The notes: generated by a model not told the origin, from the letters alone. A stretch of 26,906 bases of DNA from Bacteroidia bacterium (GCA_905373625.1 CAJPTS010000004.1:1-26906), one strand, 5' to 3'. Positions 7,344 to 15,636 are shown, numbered from the stretch's first letter. Numbers and translations are program-made.

Positions 7344-8138
7344 CTATACTCCGACCTTATTACCCCAAAGCATGATTTGAAGACGGGGCGCAAAACGGAA
7401 ACCATGACGGATGGCCATCTCTAATGCTACTGGCGTACTAACTGACAGTTCTTCAGGCGTAGCACCGAGTGGCATTAGCATTACAATGTCGGAGGAACGC
7501 AAATGGAGCTGCGATAAGAAATCCAACAACGTGTGTTCGTCATCTTTAGCTCCTACTACAAATTTCAATTGGATCTGTGCGGGCAACTGAACCTCGTGCA
7601 ACCACGCATCAAGGCTGAGTAAATATTGCTCCGTCGAGATTCGTTTCTCGGGCACAAAGGTCGCGTTTATTTTAGGCGAGAAGCTCCAAAGATCTACATA
7701 AGGTAAAAGCGCTGGCGTAAACAATGAGCCATTGCTCTCCACAGTGATATGGAATTGCCTCTTAGCGGTGCGCAATCCCTCTAGTAGCTCTTGTAAAGCG
7801 GAGGCTTGTAATAGCGGTTCTCCGCCAGTAATGACAAGGTGTCTGATATTGCCCCGATGTAAGAAAATCTTTTTCAAAATCTCGTCTAAAAGCACCTCGT
7901 GTGCAAGCGGAGTTTGTAAAGCATGTGGAGTATCACATATAACCACTTTGTGGTCTTCGTTACGCCACCTACACGCCATATTGCAGCCAGCGAGACGCAG
8001 AAAGAGGCTCGGAGTCCCAGCTAAAATTCCTTCCCCTTGTATAGTGCCCGCTACCGAGAGCTGAAGGTTTGTTTTCCCACTCTCCGCCTCTGGAATCGGG
8101 AATAACCCTTCGGGGGCAAGCAGCAAGGTTTGTGACAT
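7344..8138 (-). CDS. queE: 7-carboxy-7-deazaguanine synthase, radical SAM, unusual Cys motif
   Basis: QueE is a radical SAM enzyme that contracts 6-carboxytetrahydropterin to 7-carboxy-7-deazaguanine, a queuosine precursor. Family features in the 264 residues are GTIQGEGILAGTPSLFLRLAGC (31-52), where Q34-G35-E36-G37 is the typical substrate loop, the [4Fe-4S] cysteines, and TGGEPLLQ after HLVI. The cluster motif is odd. Most members have CX3CX2C before DTP; here the cysteines are C52, C56 and C68 (CX3CX11C), with C68 followed by DTP, so nine extra residues lie between the second and third. The N-terminus is about 20 residues longer than minimal homologs. The gene starts one nucleotide after the queC stop and is translationally linked to it. 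Confidence 0.88.
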   Translation of the reverse strand: MSQTLLLAPEGLFPIPEAESGKTNLQLSVAGTIQGEGILAGTPSLFLRLAGCNMACRWRNEDHKVVICDTPHALQTPLAHEVLLDEILKKIFLHRGNIRHLVITGGEPLLQASALQELLEGLRTAKRQFHITVESNGSLFTPALLPYVDLWSFSPKINATFVPEKRISTEQYLLSLDAWLHEVQLPAQIQLKFVVGAKDDEHTLLDFLSQLHLRSSDIVMLMPLGATPEELSVSTPVALEMAIRHGFRFAPRLQIMLWGNKVGV

Positions 8139-8139
8139 G

Positions 8140-8814
8140 CTATACTAACGGGTCGGACAGTCCTAGCTCCGCAAAGGCTCGTGCACGGAGCAAACAACTG
8201 TCGCAGACGCCACACGGATGATCGCCGCCTTTGTAGCATGACCACGTATGTGCAAAATCTACCCCGAGTTGCATGCCCAGACGTATCTCTTCGGCTTTTT
8301 TCAGATGCAAAAAAGGAGCTCGGATTTCTATCGGCGTCCCACCAATTAACTTCCGCTCAGTACCCTCGTTTATAGCCGCTTGCATAGCTTTTACAAAGGC
8401 TTCGCGACAATCCACATAACCCGAATAATCAGCCTCGCTCACACCGATATAGATGTACTTTGCTCCCACGCTTTCTGCAACCGAAGCTGCGATTGAAAGG
8501 AATACCATATTGCGAGCAGGCACATAGGTATTAGGAGTCTTTTCTCTTTGCAAACTCCCCGCCTCAATGCTATTGCCCGCAGCATTGTGCGTAAGCGAAG
8601 AGACGTCCCATTCTGTGAAGGAGAGATCTATCACGTAGTGTTTTTTTACCTGCAAATGTTCTGCATGCCACTTCGCGCATTGCAACTCTTTGTCATGCAG
8701 CTGACCATAAATGAAAGAAACTACGTAAAGTTCTAGCTCTAAGCTATGTGCTAAATAAAGCACCGTCGTAGAATCTAAGCCTCCCGAGAGAAGAACTACT
8801 GCTTTTGTTGCCAT
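8140..8814 (-). CDS. queC: 7-cyano-7-deazaguanine (preQ0) synthase
   Basis: QueC converts 7-carboxy-7-deazaguanine to preQ0 using ATP and ammonia, the step after QueE. The 224 residues match the family. The PP-loop is SGGLDST (10-16). A zinc site near the C-terminus has four cysteines at 193, 201, 204 and 207 (CX7CX2CX2C). The central VPARNMVFLSIAASVAE (98-114) and GVSEADYSGYVDCREAF (124-140) are typical. It starts 3 nt after recN ends and stops 1 nt before queE, so recN-queC-queE is almost certainly one transcript. queD and queF are not in the window. Confidence 0.95.
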   Translation of the reverse strand: MATKAVVLLSGGLDSTTVLYLAHSLELELYVVSFIYGQLHDKELQCAKWHAEHLQVKKHYVIDLSFTEWDVSSLTHNAAGNSIEAGSLQREKTPNTYVPARNMVFLSIAASVAESVGAKYIYIGVSEADYSGYVDCREAFVKAMQAAINEGTERKLIGGTPIEIRAPFLHLKKAEEIRLGMQLGVDFAHTWSCYKGGDHPCGVCDSCLLRARAFAELGLSDPLV

Positions 8815-8817
8815 TTC

Positions 8818-10488
8818 TTATTGTTGTGCAGCACGGAGAAGCTCTCGTGCATTTTCTAACGAGGCTTCTGTTACCTGCTCACCACTGAGCAACTTCGCGA
8901 GTTCTAGTATTCGTTCCTCTTGCCCCAAGAGGCGGATGTTAGATACCGTATCGCCTGTCGAAGTATGATCTTTGTAGACAAAGAAATGATGCGTCCCCCG
9001 CGAAGCGATCTGCGGCAGGTGGGTGATGTTAATAACCTGTAGATCCGCTGCCATTTCCTGAAGCATCACCCCCATTTGTGCCGCTACTGCACCCGATACG
9101 CCCGTATCAATTTCATCAAATAAGATGGTGGGCAGGGCTAACGAATGCGCCATAATAGCCTTGAGGCTAAGCATTACACGTGCCATCTCGCCGCCAGACG
9201 CAATGCGCGCCAAAGGCTGTGGTACAAGCTGCTGGTGAGCAGAAAACTGGAACTCAACGCTCTCCGCCCCTGTTGGTAACAGTTCTTTTTGCGGAACGAG
9301 ATTCACAACAAATTTTGCTTCGGGTATTCCCAAACGTTGTAAACTTGCCACGATATTCTCCGCCAATGCCGTTGCTTTATCGGCACGACTGGCAGAGAGC
9401 TGGCTTGCCAAATCATTAAGATCCTTCTCTACGGCAGCCAACTGTTGCAACAACTCGTTCAACTCAAAATCAAAACCATCCAGTCCGTCTAAACTTTCTT
9501 GAGTCTGCGCCTGTAATTCAATTAGTTCTTCGCACGTTGTACAGCGATACTTTTTTAACAGATGCGAGATAAGTGCAAGCCGCTCTTCTACTTGTGCCAG
9601 CTCTGTACTGTCTTCGGGAAAGTCTTTTAACTCTCCGCCGACCTCCTGCGCAAGGTCATGCAGTTCTATGGTCACATTTTCAAACCTCGAGACTAGCTCC
9701 GTGGCGTTGGTATGCCAGTTACTGATTCGCGCCAATTTCGCTCTCGCCTCTTTCAATAAACCTAATACTGCGGCATCGCCTTCCCCTTCTAGCATTGCGA
9801 GCACTTCTGAGTATGTCGCTGCAAGTTCTTCAGCATGCGCCAGAGTCTTCTGTCGTGCTTCTAATTGCTCCAGTTCGTTTGGGAGAGGCTTTGCCTCCTT
9901 CAGTACATTTAATCGTTCCGTCAGCTCGTCACGTTCCTTATTAAGCCGTTCGTGCTCGCGCCGTTTCGTCTCAATACGTTGTTTTAATTCTATCCAGCGG
10001 TTGTACCATACCATATAATCCGCCAAAATCTTTTCGTTTTTGGCAAACGCGTCGAGTACTTGCATTTGAAACGGAGCGTCCTGTAATAGCAAGTTGGCAT
10101 GCTGCGAATGAATATCTATCAGGCGCTCGGCAAGCGCTTTAAGTTGTGCGAGCGTAACGGGCAGGTCATTAACAAAAGCACGCGATTTACCTGCTGCACT
10201 CACTTGCCGACGCACGATGAGCTCGGGTGCATAGTCCAGCTCTTGCTCTTCGAAGAATTCTACGAGGTTATAATGCTGAATATCAAATGTAACCTCAACT
10301 ATGCACTGCTCAGCGCCTTGTTTGATCGCGGAGCTATCTGCCCGTGCGCCGAGTATAAGCCCCAATGCGCCGAGTAATATGGATTTACCAGCGCCCGTCT
10401 CCCCCGTAATTATGTTAAAGCCTGGATATAAATCAAGATCCAAATGCTCTATCAGTGCATAGTTCTGAATAAAAAGATGCTTTAGCAT
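8818..10488 (-). CDS. recN: DNA repair protein RecN (SMC-like ATPase)
   Basis: RecN is an SMC-like ATPase acting early in double-strand-break repair. The frame is open from 10533, but the family start is the internal ATG giving MLKHLFIQNYALI, the usual beginning, with 556 residues, close to the E. coli length. The Walker A loop is GETGAGKS (29-36), the ABC signature is ASGGEMAR (430-437) and Walker B is ILFDEIDTG (with D458-E459). The middle (about 150-370) is rich in Glu, Leu, Lys and Gln, as expected for the coiled-coil arms. It lies 56 nt downstream of the DUF4835 gene and 3 nt upstream of queC. Confidence 0.95.
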   Translation of the reverse strand: MLKHLFIQNYALIEHLDLDLYPGFNIITGETGAGKSILLGALGLILGARADSSAIKQGAEQCIVEVTFDIQHYNLVEFFEEQELDYAPELIVRRQVSAAGKSRAFVNDLPVTLAQLKALAERLIDIHSQHANLLLQDAPFQMQVLDAFAKNEKILADYMVWYNRWIELKQRIETKRREHERLNKERDELTERLNVLKEAKPLPNELEQLEARQKTLAHAEELAATYSEVLAMLEGEGDAAVLGLLKEARAKLARISNWHTNATELVSRFENVTIELHDLAQEVGGELKDFPEDSTELAQVEERLALISHLLKKYRCTTCEELIELQAQTQESLDGLDGFDFELNELLQQLAAVEKDLNDLASQLSASRADKATALAENIVASLQRLGIPEAKFVVNLVPQKELLPTGAESVEFQFSAHQQLVPQPLARIASGGEMARVMLSLKAIMAHSLALPTILFDEIDTGVSGAVAAQMGVMLQEMAADLQVINITHLPQIASRGTHHFFVYKDHTSTGDTVSNIRLLGQEERILELAKLLSGEQVTEASLENARELLRAAQQ

Positions 10489-10544
10489 GACGGCAAAAAG
10501 TGTGGAAGGAGATCGGGGAACGGCGATCGGCAAAGCTCCAATCG

Positions 10545-11471
10545 CTAGTTCGTATCGTGCTGTTTGAGCAAATTCTGGTACTGCTGCGCATTTATACGGT
10601 CAATGTCTACCATAACATTCACCGCTTTAGCCTTTTCTGTAGAACTTGCACGCGAGAAGATATTTATTATTTCCTCCCGCTTCGCATCAAGGAAGAGCTG
10701 TATGGCAAGCATATCTGCATCTGGACGAGAGCGATAGACTTTTTGCACCTCCGTGATAGCTTGCAAGACCGCGTCACGCCCCTCGGGTAGTTTATCTATC
10801 ATAAGATCTAGACCACGCCGATGATAAGTATACATGGCACGACGGAGTGCGCGGTATTTATCATCTATCATATTTTCCACTATCCAATAGCGGTTCTTTT
10901 TTGAACTCTCGTAGGCTTTCCAACCACGCTCGGGGGCATTTTGTGCATTATCTACGATTTGTTTTGCTTTTTCAAAAAACTCCGTTCCACCAAGCGGTGA
11001 GAAGGTGTCATAATCATAGCCGAGAATGATATATATATAAAATGCGAGTATGGCGGTGAGATTGTCTTGGTGCGCCGCCTCATTAAACTCGAGCTTTTGA
11101 TTCTCGATGTAATTAAACTGTATATTTTGGTCAATGAAATTTATTACAGGCGAGTTATACGAAGTGCCGTAAATGGGACGCCGCAGCTGCAAATTCATAG
11201 TCCCCTTGTACTCATCGCCGCTCTGCTCGTTGAGTGTAAGAATTAACGTGCACTCGATACGTTCATTTTCAGAGAACTTATGCTGCGTCCACGGGGTATT
11301 GTTAATAAACTCATATACTGAACTCTGTAACGTGTTAAACACATTCCGATTCGTGCCTTGTATCTTTTGCGAGTTCAGCTGAAAGGAACACTTTAACTCC
11401 TGCGCCTCAGACACCACTGGGCATATATACGTAAGGGGAATGAGGGCTAACAAGAGGTTTCGTAACATCAT
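10545..11471 (-). CDS. DUF4835 family exported protein (PorD-like)
   Basis: The 308-residue protein matches the DUF4835 family, a Bacteroidota-specific exported family that some annotations call PorD and link to type IX secretion. A Sec signal peptide is evident (hydrophobic residues 5-20, cleavage near SEA-QE). The mature start ELKCSFQLNSQKIQGTNRNVF and the block LGYDYDTFSPLGGTEFFEKAK around residue 150 are typical, as is the later WKAYESSKKNRYWIVENM. It is probably periplasmic or outer-membrane attached. Its ATG overlaps the coaBC stop by 4 nt (ATGA, 11468-11471), implying coupled translation. The position after coaBC and before recN is common in Bacteroidales. Family is fairly sure; the secretion role is an inference from annotation. 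Confidence 0.8.
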   Translation of the reverse strand: MMLRNLLLALIPLTYICPVVSEAQELKCSFQLNSQKIQGTNRNVFNTLQSSVYEFINNTPWTQHKFSENERIECTLILTLNEQSGDEYKGTMNLQLRRPIYGTSYNSPVINFIDQNIQFNYIENQKLEFNEAAHQDNLTAILAFYIYIILGYDYDTFSPLGGTEFFEKAKQIVDNAQNAPERGWKAYESSKKNRYWIVENMIDDKYRALRRAMYTYHRRGLDLMIDKLPEGRDAVLQAITEVQKVYRSRPDADMLAIQLFLDAKREEIINIFSRASSTEKAKAVNVMVDIDRINAQQYQNLLKQHDTN

Positions 11472-12679
11472 GAACGTTGTAAAAGCATTTGTGCGACGCT
11501 ATTTGCAATTGCTTTAGAGAGTTCCGTCTTAAGTTCCAATGGGCGAGCCTCCTCGCGTCCATCTGCAAAGACGAAGGTGGTTTTGTTCGTATTAGAGCAG
11601 AAACCCGCACCAAGATCTGCCAGCGTGTTCAGTATACAGAGATCCATGTTTTTCTGTATCAATTTTTTGCGCGCATTCTCAATGCCCCTGCCCGTCTCTA
11701 ATGCAAAGCCCACTAAAAACTGATTCGGACGTTTGGACTGCCCGAGCGCTTTGGCTATATCTGGACAAGACTCCAAGGTAAGCTGCAACGTTTGTTCTCT
11801 ATGCGGGATCTTCTGTTCCGCCACTCGCTCAGCTCGGTAATCTGCAACAGCGGCAGCCATAATCGCCACGTCCATGGCGTCCCAAAGCGCTTTACATTGC
11901 TCATACATTTGCTGCGCCGTTTCCACTTTGTACGTGTGGAGATTTGTGAAGACGGCAGGATACGTCTCACTTGGTCCTGCCACACAATGTACTTCTGCAC
12001 CAAGAGCAGCAAGCGCATTGGATATGGCAGCCCCCATCTTACCACTGGAGTGGTTTGAAATAAAACGGACGGGGTCGAGTGGCTCTCGTGTAGGACCACT
12101 GGTCACTAAGATTTTTTTGCCTGCAAGCGCTCCATGTTGCGCCAAGATACTAACCACGACATTGAGGATCTGCTCAGGTTCTGCCATGCGTCCCTTCCCT
12201 TCCAGTCCACTGGCTAAAAATCCTTCTTCGGGGTCTATAACTTGTACTCCGTGTAAACGCAATCGTTGCAAATTATCTTGGGTGGCAGGATGTGCAAACA
12301 TATCGAGATCCATTGTGGGAGCAACGCATACCGGGGCACGCATGGAAAGGTAGGTGGTGAGTAAAAGGTTATCTGCTATGCCGTACGCCATTTTAGCTAA
12401 CGTATTGGCTGTAGCTGGGGCTATTACCATCAGATCTGCCCACTCGCCCAAAGCAACGTGACTATTCCAGTCGCCATTCGTTGGGTTGTAAAACTCACTC
12501 AATACAGGGTGTTGTGACAGCGTGGCTAGTGTAAGAGGGGCAATAAACTTTTGTCCCATTGGGGTCATAACCACGCGCACGTCTGCTCCGTGTTTTACCA
12601 ACAACCTGACTAGTATCGCAGCTTTATAAGCCGCAATACCTCCCGTAACGCCTACTAGAATTCGTTTATCCGTAAGCAT
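11468..12679 (-). CDS. coaBC: Bifunctional CoaBC: PPC decarboxylase / PPC synthase
   Basis: CoaBC makes 4'-phosphopantothenoyl-cysteine (CoaB) and decarboxylates it (CoaC) in coenzyme A synthesis. The 403 residues match the fused enzyme. In the N-terminal flavoprotein domain I see GVTGGIAAYKA (10-20), the catalytic His74 in NSHVALGEWAD, and IAPATANTLAKMAYGIADNLL (87-107). The usual PXMNXXMW motif reads PTMDLDMF (122-129), so Asn125 is Asp. The flap block LASGLEGKGRM (156-166) has Ser158 where E. coli has its catalytic cysteine. The CoaB domain has LVTSGPTREPLDPVRFISNHSSGKMG and AAAVADYR. It sits 29 nt after the omega-like gene and overlaps the next gene by 4 nt. Confidence 0.94.
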   Translation of the reverse strand: MLTDKRILVGVTGGIAAYKAAILVRLLVKHGADVRVVMTPMGQKFIAPLTLATLSQHPVLSEFYNPTNGDWNSHVALGEWADLMVIAPATANTLAKMAYGIADNLLLTTYLSMRAPVCVAPTMDLDMFAHPATQDNLQRLRLHGVQVIDPEEGFLASGLEGKGRMAEPEQILNVVVSILAQHGALAGKKILVTSGPTREPLDPVRFISNHSSGKMGAAISNALAALGAEVHCVAGPSETYPAVFTNLHTYKVETAQQMYEQCKALWDAMDVAIMAAAVADYRAERVAEQKIPHREQTLQLTLESCPDIAKALGQSKRPNQFLVGFALETGRGIENARKKLIQKNMDLCILNTLADLGAGFCSNTNKTTFVFADGREEARPLELKTELSKAIANSVAQMLLQRS

Positions 12680-12708
12680 GGTTGCGCTGGTTCGCTATAG
12701 GTCTGTCC

Positions 12709-13083
12709 CTATTCGGCTACTGCACTGCTAGCTGACTGCTTAGCTTCCTCTTCTGAGATCTCTGTAATAGTTAACCGATTATTCAAGAACTCTTGGAGAG
12801 CCAACAGTACGGGTTTCGGTAGCCGCTCGTACTGACGGCTAAGCTCGATTTGTTCCTCATTGCGGAACTCCTCCTTCTCTGGGTTGTCGTCTGCCGTGTA
12901 AGTGAAGGCTACGAGCTTATCATTCAGCTCTTGTTTCAGCTCTTCGCTTATCTGGTCGGCGCGCTGCGCAATCGCAACAGTCGTAGCATAAATATTGTTT
13001 GTGGGCTTAGCAAGCTCCATAACATTCTGCGTCTTGGTGTCTGAGGGGGCACCTATTTTTCGGTATGCTTGTATCTTATCCAT
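12709..13083 (-). CDS. rpoZ: RNA polymerase omega-like protein (Bacteroidota type)
   Basis: The 124-residue acidic protein matches the Bacteroidota version of the RNA polymerase omega subunit, longer than the E. coli form. Recognisable parts are the start MDKIQAYRKIGAPSDT, a segment with TNNIYATTVAIAQRADQISEEL (28-49) corresponding to the conserved omega helix, and a variable acidic C-terminus. Its place between bamD and coaBC is the usual one in this order and supports the call more than the weak sequence similarity does. Gaps are 41 nt to bamD and 29 nt to coaBC, so it is probably in the same operon. Confidence 0.8.
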   Translation of the reverse strand: MDKIQAYRKIGAPSDTKTQNVMELAKPTNNIYATTVAIAQRADQISEELKQELNDKLVAFTYTADDNPEKEEFRNEEQIELSRQYERLPKPVLLALQEFLNNRLTITEISEEEAKQSASSAVAE

Positions 13084-13124
13084 GAAAAGAGTATATGTTT
13101 AACTAATCCTGATTATTTGCACTG

Positions 13125-13958
13125 TTAACGGAGCTTCTCGGGTATGACAGACATGTCTGGGGTATAGCCTAAGAATTCCATGGCACGGAGGTAATAGCTG
13201 AGTACTTCCTTCGCATTCTTTGAGTCGGGGAACTCACTGATGTAGGAAAGGGATTCATCTACCGTTTGTTGAAAACGCTCGCGCCGCTTACTATCTATAC
13301 TGTTAAACGCATAGAGATAACTACACTTTACGAGGAGATAATACTGCTCTTCGCGATAGGGCGATACGGGGTACTTCTCCAAACTCCGCTTAAATGCGTA
13401 AAGAGCCGAGTTGTACATATCCATTTGATAGTACAATTTGGCTGCCTCGTACTCCTTACGCAGCAGTTTGCCGTATAGCTCTTTTAAGTACTTATCTGCC
13501 TCCCCCGTACGGTCGCTTTTGGGATAGGTCTTCTTGAAATTATTAAAGCCTTCGATAGCTTTTTCCGTATAGGTCTGATCTAGTGCAGGACGCGGCGCTT
13601 CCAAATAGTGGCAGTAAGCAGTTTGAAATGTAGCGTCCTCCACAAATGGGCTGCGCGGATAATTTATTATCAACTGTTCGTACAGGTAACCTGCAAGCGT
13701 ATAGTCGCCTTCTGCAAAATAACTCCTCGCCAGATAGTAGCTAACCGTATCGGCACGTGGGGTTGCGCGCGTCATAGGGAGCACGCGTTCAAAAAGTTCT
13801 TTCGCCTTCCCGTATTTGCCCCGCTCGTAATACTTCATTGCCGCCTCATACTGCTTCTCAGTATTAGTACTTTTCAGGAGCTTATCGTACGAATCGCAAG
13901 CTGTTAAACTTAACATTAACGACAGTACTGTGCCTAGCACAACGATCAGTCGGCGCAT
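13125..13958 (-). CDS. bamD: Outer-membrane assembly lipoprotein BamD
   Basis: BamD is the TPR-containing lipoprotein partner of BamA in outer-membrane beta-barrel assembly. I start at the internal ATG of the open frame that extends to 13985, because it gives a clean lipoprotein signal (MRRLIVVLGT then LSLTAC, lipid-bearing Cys21) and is preceded by a purine-rich AGAGGTAGAGGT. The mature protein has TPR-like repeats starting with EKQYEAAMKYYERGKYGKAKELFERVL and YYLARSYFAEGDYTLAGYLYEQLI, plus YPRSPFVEDATFQTAYCHY. Its 277 residues are typical. It is the first gene of the long minus-strand cluster, with a -7-like box at 14002-14009. Confidence 0.93.
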   Translation of the reverse strand: MRRLIVVLGTVLSLMLSLTACDSYDKLLKSTNTEKQYEAAMKYYERGKYGKAKELFERVLPMTRATPRADTVSYYLARSYFAEGDYTLAGYLYEQLIINYPRSPFVEDATFQTAYCHYLEAPRPALDQTYTEKAIEGFNNFKKTYPKSDRTGEADKYLKELYGKLLRKEYEAAKLYYQMDMYNSALYAFKRSLEKYPVSPYREEQYYLLVKCSYLYAFNSIDSKRRERFQQTVDESLSYISEFPDSKNAKEVLSYYLRAMEFLGYTPDMSVIPEKLR

Positions 13959-14001
13959 ACCTCTACCTCTTTTGTAAGTGTACATTTACGTAAACTACGA
14001 A

Positions 14002-14009
14002 CAAAGGTA
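14002..14009 (-). promoter_or_regulatory. Candidate -7 box upstream of bamD
   Basis: On the minus strand the sequence is TACCTTTG, an exact match to TAnnTTTG. A TTTG lies upstream at 14036-14033, 23 nt away, slightly longer than the preferred 19-21. Initiation near 13996 would leave about 37 nt before the chosen bamD start at 13958 and only about 10 nt before the longer frame's first ATG, which favours the shorter protein. Confidence 0.5.
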
Positions 14010-14171
14010 CAGTTTATTTTAGCTACAGTAAGCAAAAATACTAGGGGATACCCTCTTTGGGCATAACGAGGCTAGCCCAGCAGCATAATCAAAAACGATT
14101 ATGAGACTCATAGACGCATTACAATTAAACCTTAGGCTTCTCTAACTATTCTCTTCAGAGATCGCCTGCAC

Positions 14172-14193
14172 AAAAAAAGGCGCAGCTCGCGCC
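14172..14193 (-). terminator. Intrinsic terminator after the DUF3078 gene
   Basis: Reading the minus strand, GGCGC (14193-14189), a 5-nt loop and GCGCC (14183-14179) form a short GC-only stem followed directly by seven T (14178-14172). It lies 32 nt after the DUF3078 stop codon and before the bamD promoter region. The stem is short, but the T-tract is clear. Confidence 0.65.
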
Positions 14194-14224
14194 GCGCCCC
14201 TTGGATTGGGTGTTTTCGTTGTAT

Positions 14225-15154
14225 TTAGAAGCGGTAGGCTAAGCCTAAACCGAACATCTGTCGTACTTGGAGAGCAGCAACGGGTTTACCATTTTTATCT
14301 GGCATCTTTTGGTCATCGTCGTAAATCAGCGTGAGCTGAGCACGAGCCGTTAAGAAATTACTCAGCTTAAAGTCTAGTAGGAGATCATAATTTACGTCTA
14401 TGTTTTGTGGATTCTCCAGGTAGTTCGAGAAGAGCTCGAGTTTCGTTGTTAAGCCCAACATATTGTTGAAAAACGAATTCGTGTACCCTAACTTTATAAA
14501 ACCACCGAGTTCTATACGCGATGTTTCGCCCTTCTTGGTCCATGTGTTAGTTAGTGCATCAAATTTCCCTTTTTTTACACCAAAAGCGCCAGCATTAGCA
14601 AGATCTTGGTTTGAAACAATTGTCAGACGACCTGTGAGCGGAGAAATAAGCGCTGAAAAATGGTTGTCGGGCTTGTAATTTGCACCAAGAGACAGCTGCA
14701 CGTACAGTGGGGCGGCGAAATCAGAGATCACATTCTTTGTGTCGGGATACTTGTAACCCGCTGCAAACTGAGTCTTTAGACCAAACATAGCACTGTAATA
14801 CCACGCATGCGTAGCTTGGTAGCCGTATTGCGATGCGAAGTCTATTTTATCTAAGTTTTTAATGAGATCACTCTCGCCTTGTTTCATAAGTCCGTAGCCT
14901 AGCTCAAGCGTGTTCTGCCACAACTGCTTTTGCTTAGCATACTTCAGATCCAGTAATGCTGTTGCTTGTCCTCCCAATGTGTTCTCGCCCCCAGCAACCC
15001 AATTGGTTAGGCCTACTTGGCTGAACGTCGCAGCGAGATTACCAGAAAAGACCCATGCACTATCGCGGGATAGGGCGATCCCTTGTGAATAGACTCCACT
15101 CGTAAATAGTAGTGCGGCTACCGTTACTACTAAGGACACACTTTTTCTTCTCAT
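14225..15154 (-). CDS. DUF3078 family outer-membrane protein
   Basis: The 309 residues match DUF3078, a Bacteroidota family of outer-membrane beta-barrel-like proteins with no established function. A signal peptide is clear (basic MRRK, hydrophobic to about residue 20, cleavage near VYSQG). The mature part contains LTNWVAGGENTLGGQATALLDLKYAKQKQLWQN (49-81), a characteristic family block, then many alternating polar and aromatic residues as in beta strands. The chain ends in GLGLAYRF, with the terminal phenylalanine expected for Bam substrates. It stands alone between a terminator at its 3' end and a 263-nt upstream gap that holds two perfect palindromes. It lies next to bamD, but on a separate transcript. 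Confidence 0.82.
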   Translation of the reverse strand: MRRKSVSLVVTVAALLFTSGVYSQGIALSRDSAWVFSGNLAATFSQVGLTNWVAGGENTLGGQATALLDLKYAKQKQLWQNTLELGYGLMKQGESDLIKNLDKIDFASQYGYQATHAWYYSAMFGLKTQFAAGYKYPDTKNVISDFAAPLYVQLSLGANYKPDNHFSALISPLTGRLTIVSNQDLANAGAFGVKKGKFDALTNTWTKKGETSRIELGGFIKLGYTNSFFNNMLGLTTKLELFSNYLENPQNIDVNYDLLLDFKLSNFLTARAQLTLIYDDDQKMPDKNGKPVAALQVRQMFGLGLAYRF

Positions 15155-15205
15155 TTTAAGCTCTTAATTTCTTTTAAGTGACTTGACACTACAGACGCCC
15201 TTTGC

Positions 15206-15235
15206 TCGGTGCACCGAACTAGTCACGTATACGTG
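15206..15235. promoter_or_regulatory. Two adjacent perfect 12-bp palindromes upstream of DUF3078
   Basis: TCGGTGCACCGA (15206-15217) and CACGTATACGTG (15224-15235) are each perfect palindromes, with centres 18 bp apart. They lie 52-81 nt upstream of the DUF3078 start, where an operator or activator site would be expected. They differ in sequence from each other. No regulator gene is adjacent, so the binding role is a guess. Confidence 0.4.
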
Positions 15236-15359
15236 GAACGAAACCGAATGTTTGCAACGTACAGTGCTTTTTTGGACACCCGAAGCTCACACTTCCAAAA
15301 TGTATGCCACGTAGATCTTAACCCTGCGAGAAAATAACTGCAAACAGAGAATTTCTAGC

Positions 15360-15391
15360 AAAAAAAAACGCCAGACTCGCAGAGTCTGACG
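15360..15391 (-). terminator. Strong intrinsic terminator after ferredoxin gene
   Basis: On the minus strand a 10-bp stem (15391-15382 with 15378-15369, one G-T pair) closes a 3-nt loop and is followed by nine T (15368-15360). It begins 26 nt after the ferredoxin stop, so the ferredoxin is transcribed separately from the DUF3078 gene downstream. Confidence 0.85.
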
Positions 15392-15417
15392 CTAAAATTC
15401 TAGCACTAGTAGTAGCC

Positions 15418-15588
15418 TTATTTTGCAAGACTAATTACTCCCGTTGGGCAAACATCGGCGCATGCGCCACATTCTGTGCAAAGATTCGGATCTATTTTAT
15501 AGATATCGCCCGCCGAGATAGCTTCTACGGGGCATTCGGACTGACACGAACCACACGCTACACAGCCTTCGTTAATTACGTATGCCAT
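15418..15588 (-). CDS. 2[4Fe-4S] ferredoxin
   Basis: This 56-residue protein is a clostridial-type ferredoxin, a soluble electron carrier. Its two cluster motifs are complete: C9, C12, C15, C19 (CVACGSCQSECP) and C37, C40, C43, C47 (CTECGACADVCP). Each has the proline after the fourth cysteine, which normally contributes to the opposite cluster. The frame stays open to an ATG at 15639, but I use the internal ATG because it gives the family length, has a GGAGAAAAAG ribosome site just before it, and the upstream ATG lies inside the predicted -7 promoter box. It is monocistronic, with its own promoter and terminator. The redox partner cannot be told from the neighbours. Confidence 0.94.
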   Translation of the reverse strand: MAYVINEGCVACGSCQSECPVEAISAGDIYKIDPNLCTECGACADVCPTGVISLAK

Positions 15589-15636
15589 TGCTTTTTCTCC
15601 TTCGCTAAATGTTCTACTTTTTTCTCTTAGGTGTAG

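Noticed and set aside
8140..8814. queC and queE as part of a 7-deazaguanine DNA-modification (dpd-like) system with the nearby methyltransferase or repair genes
   Set aside because: No DpdA-like transglycosylase or other dpd gene is present, and the methyltransferase is 10 kb away in another transcript; ordinary queuosine synthesis is the simpler reading.
10489..10533. 15-residue N-terminal extension of RecN
   Set aside because: RecN proteins start at MLKHLFIQNYALI; the extra segment is unrelated to the family.
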